Shown here one piece after another: positions 50,490 through 59,679 of a stretch of DNA of 64,000 nucleotides; the stretch's first letter is position 1; the number at the start of each line of letters is the position of its first letter. The DNA is from TMED27 sp964350695 (lineage in GTDB: Bacteria; Pseudomonadota; Alphaproteobacteria; Micavibrionales; Micavibrionaceae). Where the stretch lies: assembly GCA_964350695.1 (NCBI GenBank), contig CAYGKM010000007.1:57502-121501 (forward strand). The letters run 5' to 3'. The translations under genes and the position numbers were made by a program. Under the pieces are notes generated by a model that saw nothing but the letters and a program-made list of their open reading frames with translations, searched no databases and was not told the DNA's origin.

Positions 50490-51146
50490 TTACATTCCGG
50501 GTCGATAACCGATATCGGCGTTCTTCTCGCGGTCGTATTTGTATGTTGCTTGCTCGTCGCCTTTTGGCTTCATGAATGAAGGCGGTGCATATTTTGTCAC
50601 CAGCTTACCGGCTTGTGCGAGCATGTCAGTTGCGGCGATTTTACCGTGTGACAGGCCTTGTGCCAGTTTATCCATTGCGCCGGCATAAGCGTTTGCAGCC
50701 AATTTTGTACCAAGGACGACCATTTCGGTGATGTTACCAAGCGTAGGGATTTTACCTTCCATTACGCTTCCGAATGCGTCTGCGGCCATGAGCTTAAGGT
50801 CATCGAGGTTTTTCTTCGGGCTTTTGCCGCCTGATCCACCTTTACCTTTCGCTTTGCCTTCTTCCTCGTCTTCCTTGTCGTCGTTGTCGTTTACAACTTC
50901 GATGTCCACATATGTGGGCGTCTGGAAAGACACAGGATAATATTTCAATTTTGATGGCTCTAAGTCCTTGCCGCTCAAACCTGCTTTGACTTCAATGCGG
51001 ATTTTATCCGGATTACGCCAATCAAGTACAACACAGTGGCTTTTAAACTCGCCCGGTTGACGGCATTGTTGGACAATTTTCTTACCCGGATAGAACGCTT
51101 CGGTTATACCGGCTTCTTCCAAAAATTCTTTTACGTTCACTTTCAT
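50490..51146 (-). CDS. Hypothetical protein with acidic/glycine linker
   Basis: A 218-residue soluble protein in two halves: a compact N-terminal domain (1-85, MKVNVKEFLEEAGITEAFYPGKKIVQQC with two more Cys-containing strands), a low-complexity linker (DNDDKEDEEEGKAKGKGGSGGKSPKK), and an Ala/Met-rich helical C-terminal part (LKLMAADAFGSVMEGKIPTLGNITEMVVLGTKLAANAYAGAMDKLAQGL). I recognise no family. It has a strong terminator, and AGGAG 10 bases upstream of the ATG, so it is probably well expressed. Cytoplasmic. Confidence 0.7.
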   Translation of the reverse strand: MKVNVKEFLEEAGITEAFYPGKKIVQQCRQPGEFKSHCVVLDWRNPDKIRIEVKAGLSGKDLEPSKLKYYPVSFQTPTYVDIEVVNDNDDKEDEEEGKAKGKGGSGGKSPKKNLDDLKLMAADAFGSVMEGKIPTLGNITEMVVLGTKLAANAYAGAMDKLAQGLSHGKIAATDMLAQAGKLVTKYAPPSFMKPKGDEQATYKYDREKNADIGYRPGM

Positions 51147-51377
51147 AATTACACTACTCCTCTAGTTTTTTTACTCTTGTGGCCTTTGCATCGTGGCGCG
51201 GGCCATCTGTTCTTGTTTGTCGAAATTACCCTTATAATGCCCGTAAATCGTTAAGAAAGATTTAAGACTGTTATGGAATCTTTCGATATTGCGGAAATGC
51301 TTGTGGAATAAGGATTTTTTGCGATTTTATTTTTGTTTCTGCTATACTGGAACATGAGGTTAGGAGATTAATATTTA

Positions 51378-51872
51378 ATGTTTAGAGCGCTGATCTTAAT
51401 GGCGGTTATGATAACGATGTGCGCGGGCGTGAGTGTCCACGCGCAGAGTTTGTACATTAAAAAGAATAATTCCAGCGCTGATCTTGATGAGGGTGATGCG
51501 AAGCCTAAGATTTTTATTGCGCCTAAATCCACGACCGGTAAATCTCCCTACACAAAGAACACAGGCGTTCAGTATAAGGATAAGCTTAAAGTTGCTCAGG
51601 ATCTTCAGTTCAACAAGAAGCAGATTGCGGCTTATGAAGATTGGAAGAAGAGCGCCAAGAAGCCCGAAACGATAGCCGAGATGGTTGCTTATGCGCAGGC
51701 GGAAAAAGCCGTGGCGCAAGGCGTGATGCTGGAGCGTCGTCAGAAGCTGATCGAGTATCTGGCGAAGAAGCAAAAATTGCGCGAAGCCAAGCTTGCAAGA
51801 GAGGCGGCGGCTAAAGTTAAGGCATCGCCCAAATCTTCTCAATCATCAAAGGAAAAAAGTACTAAAATTTAA
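51378..51872 (+). CDS. Hypothetical secreted protein, Lys/Ala-rich
   Basis: A 164-residue protein with an N-terminal Sec signal (MFRALILMAVMITMCAGVSVHAQ), a disordered polar region (about 25-75) and a Lys/Ala-rich amphipathic helix (KKQIAAYEDWKKSAKKPETIAEMVAYAQAEKAVAQGVMLERRQKLIEYLAKKQKLREAK). The basic C-terminal helix (AAAKVKASPKSSQSS) resembles cell-wall- or DNA-binding tails by composition. A TATACT at 51343-51348 and AGGAG before the ATG support expression. No family recognised. It leads into the TSUP gene 24 bases later. Confidence 0.6.
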   Translation: MFRALILMAVMITMCAGVSVHAQSLYIKKNNSSADLDEGDAKPKIFIAPKSTTGKSPYTKNTGVQYKDKLKVAQDLQFNKKQIAAYEDWKKSAKKPETIAEMVAYAQAEKAVAQGVMLERRQKLIEYLAKKQKLREAKLAREAAAKVKASPKSSQSSKEKSTKI

Positions 51873-51896
51873 AGTCTGATCCATGTAAGTTTTTTC

Positions 51897-52730
51897 ATGG
51901 ATGTTTTTCTCTCATTTCCCGAATCAACATTGATTGCTTTATTCCTCGCTTTGCTTGCGCTTGGCGCGTGCGCGGGTGTACTTGCGGGGCTTTTGGGGAT
52001 TGGCGGCGGGTTGGTGCTTGTGCCGGGGGTGTTTTTTATTTTCACCTCTTTGGGGATGGGGTCTGATTCGTTGATGCATGTATGTGTCGGGACGGCGCTT
52101 TCGACGATTATTTTCACAGGGATGTCTTCTGCGCGGGCGCATTGGAAGCGCGGCGCGGTTGATTTTGATCTGGTGAAGCTGATCGGGGTCGGGATTGTTT
52201 TCGGTACTATTGCGGGCAGCGCGCTGGCGGCTGTATTGGACGGGCGGACGTTGCTTGGGTTTTTCTCCCTCGTGCTGTTTGTTCTTGCCTATTTGATGGC
52301 GTTTCCGTTGAAGGTTAAAACGGTTTGCCCGACCAAGGGGCCATTGATTTATGGCGCGGGCGGCGGGGTGATTGGCACGATTTGTACGCTGATGGGGATT
52401 GGCGGCGGGGCGCTGAGTGTGCCGTTTATGTGCTTTTTAGGTGCGCCGATCCACCGCGCGGTGGGTACGGCATCGGCACTTGGCGTTGTTGTGGCTGTGC
52501 CTGCGGTGGTCGGGTTTATCTTTATCGGGTGGGACATGCCGGGGCGGCCACCATTTTCCTTTGGGTATGTCAATGTTCTTGTGTTTTGTATCGCGGTTTC
52601 GATGACGGTGGTCTTTGCGCCTTTGGGGGCGGCGCTTGCACACCGCCTGCCAGTGCAGGTTTTGCGGAAAGTGTTTGCGATTTTTCTCGTAATTGTGGCG
52701 ATTGAAATGGGCGCGGAGTTTTTTAAGTGA
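51897..52730 (+). CDS. TSUP-family (TauE/SafE) anion exporter
   Basis: A 277-residue membrane protein with about eight hydrophobic helices and two copies of the TSUP loop GIGGG (GVLAGLLGIGGGLVLVPGVF near residue 28 and GTICTLMGIGGGALSVPFM near 163). The family exports sulfite, sulfoacetate or related organosulfur anions. Substrate cannot be assigned. It overlaps the following Wzy-like gene by 4 bases (GTGA), so it is the first gene of the polysaccharide transcript or precedes it by chance. Confidence 0.9.
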   Translation: MDVFLSFPESTLIALFLALLALGACAGVLAGLLGIGGGLVLVPGVFFIFTSLGMGSDSLMHVCVGTALSTIIFTGMSSARAHWKRGAVDFDLVKLIGVGIVFGTIAGSALAAVLDGRTLLGFFSLVLFVLAYLMAFPLKVKTVCPTKGPLIYGAGGGVIGTICTLMGIGGGALSVPFMCFLGAPIHRAVGTASALGVVVAVPAVVGFIFIGWDMPGRPPFSFGYVNVLVFCIAVSMTVVFAPLGAALAHRLPVQVLRKVFAIFLVIVAIEMGAEFFK

Positions 52731-53947
52731 TCGCGCAGATTTTACGCATGGATATGACAGGATGGCGGATTTTCGCGCTGGTTTTGGGCTGCGCTGTGTA
52801 TGGCGGGTTTGGTGCGCCGACGCCGGATGTTTTTGGCTGGCCGGAGATGTGCGTAGCGGCGGCCCTTGTTTTCGCAGTGGGTGCGGGCGGGGTTAGAGAG
52901 GCGCTGAGCTTTGGCCCCGCAGCGTACTGGAAGCGAAGCGGGCAGGCGCTATTGGCGTTCGGTGTTGTTGTGCCGATGGTTATGGCGGCGATGGCGGGAC
53001 ATGAGCGCGCGGCGATTTTGCGAGACTTTGCACCGTTTCTATTTATGATGCTAGGCGTCTTTATGGCCGATGTTTTTGATAAACGTCCACAGAGCTTTAT
53101 GGCTTTGGCGATCTGCGTAGGTGGCATTGGCGTGTTTTTCTCTTTACGCGCGCTGGGGATCAGCGGACAGACGCTAGCGCTCGACTATCTCGCAAATATG
53201 CCAAGCGTGTTTTTCGCGTGTTTTGTCGGTTTTGGGTTGGCGATAAGCCTTTTTGTGATGCGCTTCAGCTTTAGGGTTTTGCCGCATGCTGTCATCCTCG
53301 GGGTTGTTTCGGCGGTGTGTTTTTTGCCGATGGTGGACGCCGCGCAGCGCGCGAGTGTGGGGCTGCTTGCGGTGCTTGCTCTTGCGCTTATGGGCGCGCT
53401 GTTTATGCGACACCCTAAGCGGGTATTGGTTGCCGCTGCGGGGCTTGCAGTTTTGGGCGCGGGGCTTTGGACATATTTTGCGGGCGTGGCGTTTGATTTA
53501 TCGCTTAAAAGCCAGCGCGTCGGTGTGAATATGCGCTTTGAGGAGTTGGCGGCGGTGTGGGCGGCGATTTCCGCGCATCCACTGAATATGGCTTTCGGGC
53601 TTGGGTGGGGCGCGAGTTTTTCATCGCCTGCTGTGGCGGATATCGAGGTGTATTATACCCATAGCCTCCTTACGAGCATGGTTTTAAAGACAGGGCTTAT
53701 TGGCCTGAGCCTCACGATTTTTTATCTGTATGGCCTTGGGCGATTGCTGCTAACGAGTTTCTCGGAATTCCCTGTGTTTGCGCTTGGGCTTTCGGGGGCG
53801 ATTGCGATTGATGTATTTTTATATGCGAGCTTTAAGTCCTTGGATTTCGGGCTTATTTTGATGCTTGTGCCCGCGCTTTACAGTTATGCCCGTTTTTCCG
53901 AACAGGAAGACCCGCAAAAGATTGAACGCCGCGAGAGCATACGGTAA
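52727..53947 (+). CDS. O-antigen ligase/polymerase-like membrane protein (Wzy/WaaL)
   Basis: A 406-residue protein with about ten hydrophobic helices. The large periplasmic loop near the C-terminal half has VGVNMRFEELAAVWAAISAHPLNMAFGLGWGASFSSPAVADIEVYYTHSLLTSMVLKTGLIGLSLTIFY, the region where the Wzy_C family places its R and H functional residues (HxP...HS). GTG start at 52727 overlaps the TSUP stop; the ATG at 52748 is an alternative. It heads the polysaccharide locus: next come a GT4, a Wzz-like protein and GT2 enzymes. Role: polymerisation or ligation of the exported glycan. Confidence 0.8.
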   Translation: MIAQILRMDMTGWRIFALVLGCAVYGGFGAPTPDVFGWPEMCVAAALVFAVGAGGVREALSFGPAAYWKRSGQALLAFGVVVPMVMAAMAGHERAAILRDFAPFLFMMLGVFMADVFDKRPQSFMALAICVGGIGVFFSLRALGISGQTLALDYLANMPSVFFACFVGFGLAISLFVMRFSFRVLPHAVILGVVSAVCFLPMVDAAQRASVGLLAVLALALMGALFMRHPKRVLVAAAGLAVLGAGLWTYFAGVAFDLSLKSQRVGVNMRFEELAAVWAAISAHPLNMAFGLGWGASFSSPAVADIEVYYTHSLLTSMVLKTGLIGLSLTIFYLYGLGRLLLTSFSEFPVFALGLSGAIAIDVFLYASFKSLDFGLILMLVPALYSYARFSEQEDPQKIERRESIR

Positions 53948-53972
53948 ATTTAATACTCAATCCAATCGAAGA

Positions 53973-55217
53973 ATGTTGTTTTCTCCCATGCGCAGACCGA
54001 GTGTTTTGTTTATCAACCGAGTTTATCCGCCTGTGCGCGGGGCTTCGGGGCGTGTGCTTCGCGATTTGGCGCGCGGATTTGCGCGTGAAGGCTGGCAGGT
54101 GACCGTCATTACGACGGGCAGCAAGGCTTTGACCGAGCGTGACGGCGCGGTGCGGGTGATCCGCGTTAAAGGGGCGGCGGAGCCTTCGGGCGTTTTATCG
54201 TATATGTGGATTGGCCTGAAGATGTTTTTTGCGGCCTTGCGGCTGCCTGCGACGCATATGATTGTGACGCTCACCGATCCGCCGCTTTTGGTTGTTGCGG
54301 GGCATGTTCTTAAAAAGATTAAACGCAATCGTCATTTGCATTGGTGTCAGGATTTGTATCCGGATTTGCTACCCGCGATGGGCGCGCGCGTACCGTCGTT
54401 TTTGGTGAGTATTGCCCGCTCGATCAGCCGCAAAGCCATGAGGGGCGCGGATCGCGTGATTGTTGTGGGGCGCTGTATGGCGGGGCGTTTGAATGCCGAA
54501 GGCTTTGATGCAGCGCATATTACGCTTATTCCGAATTGGCCAGATGCCGAGTTGATGGGCAAGGTTGCCGATGTTTCCAATGAAATTCCTTATTTTGCGC
54601 AGAACCCGGAAGGCGTGCGGGCGCATGAGCAGCAGGTTAAGCACGGGCCGAAATTCCGCGTGCTGTATGCGGGGAATTTGGGGTTGGCGCACCCGATTGA
54701 CACGGTGATGGCGGCGGCGGAGATATTAGACGCGCAGCATCCGGAGATTGAGTTTGTGTTTGTGGGCGAGGGGGCGAAGTTCGATCATATCGCCAAAGAG
54801 CGTGCGAAGCGGCACTTGCAGAATATTCGTTTGCTTCCCTATCAGCCTGTCAGCCGTTTGAAAGACTTGATGGAGAGCGGCGATATTCATCTTATTTCCA
54901 TGAAGGAAGAAACGGCCGGTATGCTTGTGCCATCAAAGCTTTATGCGGCGATTGCGGCACATAGGCCGTGTTTGATGGTCGGGCCTGTGCGTTCAGAAAC
55001 CGCGCAGGTGATCGCCGAATTTGAGGCGGGCGCGGTTGTACCGCAAGACGCGCCTGAACTTCTGGCAGAAGAGATTAGACAATTCCGGCTGGATCGTGAT
55101 AAATGGTTTAAGGCTTATGAGGGGGCGCAAAAAGCCGCGAGTGTGTTTGTTCCCAAAGAATCGATTAAGGCCTGGATAGAGCGAGCATGGAGCTTGGTCG
55201 AAAAGGATGTGGGATAG
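53973..55217 (+). CDS. Glycosyltransferase family 4
   Basis: A 414-residue GT-B enzyme. The N-terminal acceptor domain opens with SVLFINRVYPPVRGASGRVLRDLARGFAREGWQVTVITTG; the C-terminal donor domain has FRVLYAGNLGLAHPIDTVMAAAEIL, FVFVGEGAKFDHIAKERA, RLLPYQPVSRLKDLMESGDIHLISMKEETAGMLVPSKLYAAIAAHRPCLMVGP with the E-x7-E-type nucleotide-sugar site region. Resembles WcaI/WbuB-like GT4 transferases. Either ATG 53973 or 53988 can start it; the frame upstream from 53865 overlaps the previous gene and is rejected. Soluble, membrane-associated. Adds a sugar to the lipid-linked repeat. Confidence 0.88.
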   Translation: MLFSPMRRPSVLFINRVYPPVRGASGRVLRDLARGFAREGWQVTVITTGSKALTERDGAVRVIRVKGAAEPSGVLSYMWIGLKMFFAALRLPATHMIVTLTDPPLLVVAGHVLKKIKRNRHLHWCQDLYPDLLPAMGARVPSFLVSIARSISRKAMRGADRVIVVGRCMAGRLNAEGFDAAHITLIPNWPDAELMGKVADVSNEIPYFAQNPEGVRAHEQQVKHGPKFRVLYAGNLGLAHPIDTVMAAAEILDAQHPEIEFVFVGEGAKFDHIAKERAKRHLQNIRLLPYQPVSRLKDLMESGDIHLISMKEETAGMLVPSKLYAAIAAHRPCLMVGPVRSETAQVIAEFEAGAVVPQDAPELLAEEIRQFRLDRDKWFKAYEGAQKAASVFVPKESIKAWIERAWSLVEKDVG

Positions 55218-55253
55218 GCGTTTGAAGCGCAATGTCCGAAGAGAATTTCTAAT

Positions 55254-56243
55254 ATGAAGAATATGTCTCATGGCACCGAAACAACATTAGGCGATTTTGC
55301 GCTGGAGTTGTGGCGGGCGAGAGGTTTTGTGCTTTGCGGGCTGATTGTGGGGTTTGTGGGTGCGGCGCTGTTTGTGCTTTCGGCGGTTCCCCATGGCAGC
55401 GCGCGTTTGGTGATTGCCCCTGCCAGCCCGATGGAAGCGATGCAGATAAGTGCCAATCAAAACCGCCCTGTTGCAGCGGATGATTCACAAAAAAGAGCAG
55501 ATAGTAATTTCGCGCGTTTTGACGCCGTGATGAAGGGCGTTTCTGCGGCGCGGATTTTGCTGCGCGAAGATGATATTTTGACGGGACTGGAGAATGATAG
55601 AGCGTATCGTTTTGATGACTCGGACCAGCAGTGGAGTCCTTCAAAGCTTGCGGAATATATAGAAAGCCGGGTGCATGTAGACCCTGTGGGGGAGACGTCT
55701 TTGCGGATATTATCCTACGAGCATTCTAACCCGAATTTTGCTGCGCTTTTTTTGCGGCGTTTGCATGAAGTGTCTGATGGGTTGATCCGACATTCGATGC
55801 GCCGTGATGTGAATGAGCGTATTCAGTATTTACAAAAATCTTTGGGTAATACAATGAATCCGGAGCATCGGCGGGCGCTTACGGATTTGCTGATGGAGCA
55901 GGAACGTTTGAAGATGCTGGTGTCTATCGAGCAGCCTTATGCGGCGGCGCTGGTTGAGCCTGCAGCGGCGATGCCGCGCCAGAGCTGGCCTGATGTGCCG
56001 CTTGTGTTTGCGGCGCTTGGGTTCGGCGGGGCGTTTATGGGGTTTGTGATTTTCAGTATCATGCAAGCGACGCGCAGCGCGCCTGCACAAAGAACTTTTA
56101 AGTTCAACGAACCAGAAGCGGAACCGGCGTTCAAGCGCTCCGATAAGCTGCAAAGCTGGATCAAGAAGAACAGCGAGAATAACAACGAGCCGCTGGATGG
56201 GCGGGCTTCAGGCAGTTTGTCCTCGCGCGATGCGGCGGAGTGA
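55254..56243 (+). CDS. Wzz/chain-length-determinant-like polysaccharide co-polymerase
   Basis: A 329-residue protein with a membrane helix at 27-50, a periplasmic middle (about 60-240) containing a coiled coil (VNERIQYLQKSLGNTMNPEHRRALTDLLMEQERLKMLVSIEQPYAAALVEPAAAMPRQSWP, with the Wzz end motif VEPA..P..P.WP) and a second membrane helix (about 248-270). The cytoplasmic tail is Ser/Asp-rich and lacks a Tyr kinase domain. It sets glycan chain length with a Wzy polymerase. The next gene starts 2 bases after its stop (a GTG inside would overlap it). Confidence 0.88.
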   Translation: MKNMSHGTETTLGDFALELWRARGFVLCGLIVGFVGAALFVLSAVPHGSARLVIAPASPMEAMQISANQNRPVAADDSQKRADSNFARFDAVMKGVSAARILLREDDILTGLENDRAYRFDDSDQQWSPSKLAEYIESRVHVDPVGETSLRILSYEHSNPNFAALFLRRLHEVSDGLIRHSMRRDVNERIQYLQKSLGNTMNPEHRRALTDLLMEQERLKMLVSIEQPYAAALVEPAAAMPRQSWPDVPLVFAALGFGGAFMGFVIFSIMQATRSAPAQRTFKFNEPEAEPAFKRSDKLQSWIKKNSENNNEPLDGRASGSLSSRDAAE

Positions 56244-56245
56244 GT

Positions 56246-57094
56246 ATGTTTGATCAGGCTATTCCTGTCAGTGTCATCGTTGTAACCAAGAATGAAGAGT
56301 CCCGCATTGAAAGATGCCTTGAGGCCTTGTCCGATTTTTCGGAGGTGATTGTTGTTGATTCCAAGAGTGAGGATAGGACGCTCGAAATTGCTGCGGATTG
56401 CGGGGCGAAATGTTTGAGCTTTGAGTGGGATGGGCAGTATCCGAAAAAGCGCGGATGGTGTTTGGATCGTCTTGAAACGCGCAATGAGTGGGTGTTTTTC
56501 GTGGACGCAGACGAGATTGTCCATCCGTTTTTAGCGGATGAAATTCGGATGTTAAATTTGCAGAGAGAAGAGGCGATCGCTGGATTTTTTGTGCAGGGAC
56601 AGTATGTTTTTAACGGGGTTTTGCTGCGGCATGGATTAAAGAATAATAAGCTCGCGCTGTTTCATCGCGCGAAGTTTGAGTTTCCTGTGGTGGATGATCT
56701 GGACTTAGGCGGCATGGGCGAGATTGAGGGGCATTATCAGCCCGTTTTGAAGGCGGTGCATCAGGGGAGCGAGATCGGGCATTTGCAGTATCCGCTTATC
56801 CATGAGGCTTATAGCGATTTTAAAAGTTGGGAAGCGCGGCATTTGCAATATGCAATGTGGGAAGCGGGGATGAACCGAAAGAACGCGTGGCCGAAAGATC
56901 CGCATGCAAGGCGGCAAGGGTTGAAACGTATTTTTCGCCGTTTACCGTTTCGGGGGCTGGCTGCGTTTGTGCATTCTTATGTGTTTAAGCGCGGGTTTTT
57001 GGATGGGCGCGCAGGGTTTTTATTTGCGAAGAGCCGCCAGCTTTATTACGGGATGATTTCAGAAGCCAGTAAAGTGCAGGCGCGCGCGTCCTGA
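56246..57094 (+). CDS. Glycosyltransferase family 2 (WaaE-like)
   Basis: A 282-residue GT-A enzyme: VSVIVVTKNEESRIERCLEALSDFSEVIVVDSKSEDRTLEIA is the nucleotide-binding start, FFVDADEIVHPFL holds the DxD metal motif, and the C-terminal region (YPLIHEAYSDFKSWEARHLQYA; FVHSYVFKRGFLDGRAGFLFAKSRQLYYGM) matches the WaaE/KdtX subgroup, which adds sugars to lipid A core or a lipid carrier. The start ATG is two codons inside the ORF that begins with GTG 56240. Its last 110 bases overlap the convergent GT2 gene. Confidence 0.88.
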   Translation: MFDQAIPVSVIVVTKNEESRIERCLEALSDFSEVIVVDSKSEDRTLEIAADCGAKCLSFEWDGQYPKKRGWCLDRLETRNEWVFFVDADEIVHPFLADEIRMLNLQREEAIAGFFVQGQYVFNGVLLRHGLKNNKLALFHRAKFEFPVVDDLDLGGMGEIEGHYQPVLKAVHQGSEIGHLQYPLIHEAYSDFKSWEARHLQYAMWEAGMNRKNAWPKDPHARRQGLKRIFRRLPFRGLAAFVHSYVFKRGFLDGRAGFLFAKSRQLYYGMISEASKVQARAS

Positions 57095-57809
57095 TAGCCC
57101 AAAGCCCGGTTTGCACGCCATAGAGCGCAGCATTTTTCGCGCTGCTGCAAAGTTTTAAGTTTTTTCTGATTTGAAATTGTTCCGCTCGCCCAAGAGTGGC
57201 TTTGGTTTGCGATATGCCGCCGCTTTCGAAAATGCAGATGGGCAGGGGGACGTAAAGGACGCTCTTACTGCGTGCGAGCAGGCGCGCGGTCAGGTCATAG
57301 TCAGCGGCGATTTTATAGCGCTCGTTATAGCTCATGTCTTTGAGCGCATCGCGTCGATAGAGCATGGCTTGGTGGTGGGTGAACATGCCATTTTCGATAT
57401 GGGGTTTGCGCGCAGGTTTAAAGAGAGTTTGCCCGTTTTCAAGGCGCTCAAAGGAGTCTCCGTAGACGAAGTCTTCGCCATTCATGTTTTCGCGCAAGGT
57501 TTTAAGCACATCAATGCCAGCGAGGGCGTCGCCCGCGTTGAGGAAAAGGACATATTGGCCGCAGGATTCGCGCAGCCCTTTATTCATGGCATCATAGATT
57601 CCGTTATCGGGGGCGCTCGTCCAACGCGCGGTAGTCTTTTCGAGGTGATCGGGCGTGCCATCATCGGAAGCCCCATCAATGATAATCCATTCAAAATCTC
57701 TAAAGCGTTGATCTTCAATGGACTTTTTAGTGGTTTTCAAGCCGGGAAGATTGTTCAACGTGACCGTAACAATCGAAAAAAACGGCTTTTCTTTCATCGT
57801 TTGCGGCAC
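56985..57809 (-). CDS. Glycosyltransferase family 2
   Basis: A 274-residue GT-A enzyme on the opposite strand to the rest of the locus: FFSIVTVTLNNLPGLKTTKKSIEDQRFRDFEWIIIDGASDDGTPDHLE, then TSAPDNGIYDAMNKGLRESCGQYVLFLNAGDAL (the DxD-equivalent is NAGD), GMFTHHQAMLYRRDAL and YKIAADYDLTARLLARS. This is the colanic-acid-type GT2 pattern (WcaA/PglI-like). The final 36 residues are encoded over the end of the preceding gene. The promoter lies in the 111 bases shared with the plus-strand gene at 57922. Confidence 0.87.
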   Translation of the reverse strand: MPQTMKEKPFFSIVTVTLNNLPGLKTTKKSIEDQRFRDFEWIIIDGASDDGTPDHLEKTTARWTSAPDNGIYDAMNKGLRESCGQYVLFLNAGDALAGIDVLKTLRENMNGEDFVYGDSFERLENGQTLFKPARKPHIENGMFTHHQAMLYRRDALKDMSYNERYKIAADYDLTARLLARSKSVLYVPLPICIFESGGISQTKATLGRAEQFQIRKNLKLCSSAKNAALYGVQTGLWAIRTRAPALYWLLKSSRNKAGGSSQIKTLRAHPKTRA

Positions 57810-57921
57810 AAAACCCTCCGAAAATTAATATTATCTTAATTCTTTATACTTATATTAAAGGCAAGGATGCCAAAAGTGCATCTAAAAAGGCAAATGGGTA
57901 ATAAAGTAGAAGGTGTGATCA

Positions 57922-59679
57922 ATGGCCGAAGGCGATACCAAACTTTACGTTGATGATAATAAAGCAGCGCTCGCGCGGGCTTTTCTGAAAGAGCTTGCCG
58001 GTGATGAAACAATAGGCGGCGTTCGCCATGACTCTCTTACAGGTACAGCCGGTTCTGACGGCAAATATTCCACAGCAGAGCTGGATGAACTCGCGACAAA
58101 TCTCATAAACAGTTTAAATGCCGCGATTCCCGACCTTATGGTAGAAAATGCGGATAAAAAACTAGAAGTTAAAACGGCTTTTGGGCTTAAGACTGAAGGT
58201 GAAACAAAGCTTAGAGAATTGATTACAAAATCAGGTGCGCAGACGCCTGAAGACTTGATGAAGGTCTTGAAAGCCGAGCGTTTTGAGGTTGCGGATCCAA
58301 CACCTGCGGATCCCACTAATAAAGAACAAATTGGTTTGACCGCATTTTTGTTAAGCGTGCGCGATGATGGCGCGCAGCCATTTTCGGTTGCTTATACAGC
58401 GGATGAACGCCGTGCGCTTGAAGGTCTTATGAAGCAATTCGGCATGGGCGGTTTGAGCGGTATGTTTGGCGGCGTCGCCCGTGATCCGAATATAAATCAA
58501 GATACGACAGCGTCCTTGGAAAAGGCTTTTGAGGTTTTGCAGGGCGGTAATGTTGGTGATTTGGCGCAGCTTTGGGGCGAAGAATTGCCGATGCTAAAGG
58601 ATGCTAAAGGTAACCCTACAGAATATGATGCATCGAAAGTAAATTTGTGGCGCGGGCCGAACGGTTATGATCCGGCGATGCGTGGGTTTTTCAACGGGCA
58701 AGATGTTGCGTTTAACGGCACTCTTAACCCCGAGATGGATTATAATTTTTCTACACCTTACGAAGCTTGGCCAGGCTCAAATATAACGACAGGCGGGCAA
58801 CCGCAAACATTCGATAATTTGATTACACAAGGGTTGGTGAATTCCGGTGCGGTTTCGTTTGATACGCCAGAGGCGCGCATTGCCTTTAATAATTTTGCAA
58901 CAGCGCAGATTTTTGGCACTGAAACAGAGCTTGCGGTGACATCCAAAAAAGAGTTTGCCGAGCGGATTGCGGCGGAATTTGAAGGTGGTAAAAATGGCGT
59001 CCGCGTGAATACATATTATGAAGACCCGACAGGGCCAAGCGGCGCTGTGCCCAATACAGCCGGGTATGTGCCGCCGGCCTCCGGCGCGGCAACACCCGCC
59101 GCATCTACGGTTGTGCCTGTGGTGGTAGGGATGGCCGCTGCTAGTCCGTTTGCCGGTCGCGGGGCTGTTGGCGGCGGCGTGCCAAGTGCTTATGTATCAC
59201 CAATTCAGGAAGCGCCCGGAGGCGTGAATTTTGGCGAGACGATTGAAGTTGCCAAAATTGCGGAGTTGCCGTTTCGGGATTTGGATAGCGCGCTGAGCGG
59301 TGATCCGGGAACAACAGAGATTATGAGACACCGCGAGATGGTTGTTTCTGAGGATGGTATTTCCCATTTTGAAGGGAGCGAAATGATTTCGGCTTATGAT
59401 CTTGGGTCTATGAATATGCAGCAAATTACGCCCGTTCTTGGCGATGACGGCAGCATAGATGCATTTTTCGTGTCGCAGAAGCCATGGGAAAATGGCGCAT
59501 ATCAAGAGGGCATGGGAGACGGTTATTTCATCGACGCGGATGTATTTGATAGGGAAGCCTTAAAACAGGAGCAACCGGCATTATATGCGCAGCTTAAACT
59601 GGCATCAGAAGAGCCGGTTATTGCGCAAGCACCAGTGGTGGGAGCCCCTGCGGCGACCATTGGGGCTTCACCAAGTTAA
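57922..59679 (+). CDS. Large unknown protein within the polysaccharide locus
   Basis: A 585-residue protein that I do not recognise. No signal peptide or membrane helix. The first 120 residues are helical and acidic (GKYSTAELDELATNLINSLNAAIPDLMVENADKKLEV could be an EF-hand-like or adaptor region); about 175-370 is Gly/Asn/Pro/aromatic-rich (LWRGPNGYDPAMRGFFNGQDVAFNGTLNPEMDYNFSTPYEAWPGS); about 385-430 is a flexible Pro/Ala/Gly linker; the end has a globular region with HREMVVSEDGISHFEGSEMISAYDLGS. The stop abuts the convergent Wza stop with no base between (TTAATTAA). A secreted or packaged structural role is one possibility, untested. Confidence 0.6.
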   Translation: MAEGDTKLYVDDNKAALARAFLKELAGDETIGGVRHDSLTGTAGSDGKYSTAELDELATNLINSLNAAIPDLMVENADKKLEVKTAFGLKTEGETKLRELITKSGAQTPEDLMKVLKAERFEVADPTPADPTNKEQIGLTAFLLSVRDDGAQPFSVAYTADERRALEGLMKQFGMGGLSGMFGGVARDPNINQDTTASLEKAFEVLQGGNVGDLAQLWGEELPMLKDAKGNPTEYDASKVNLWRGPNGYDPAMRGFFNGQDVAFNGTLNPEMDYNFSTPYEAWPGSNITTGGQPQTFDNLITQGLVNSGAVSFDTPEARIAFNNFATAQIFGTETELAVTSKKEFAERIAAEFEGGKNGVRVNTYYEDPTGPSGAVPNTAGYVPPASGAATPAASTVVPVVVGMAAASPFAGRGAVGGGVPSAYVSPIQEAPGGVNFGETIEVAKIAELPFRDLDSALSGDPGTTEIMRHREMVVSEDGISHFEGSEMISAYDLGSMNMQQITPVLGDDGSIDAFFVSQKPWENGAYQEGMGDGYFIDADVFDREALKQEQPALYAQLKLASEEPVIAQAPVVGAPAATIGASPS

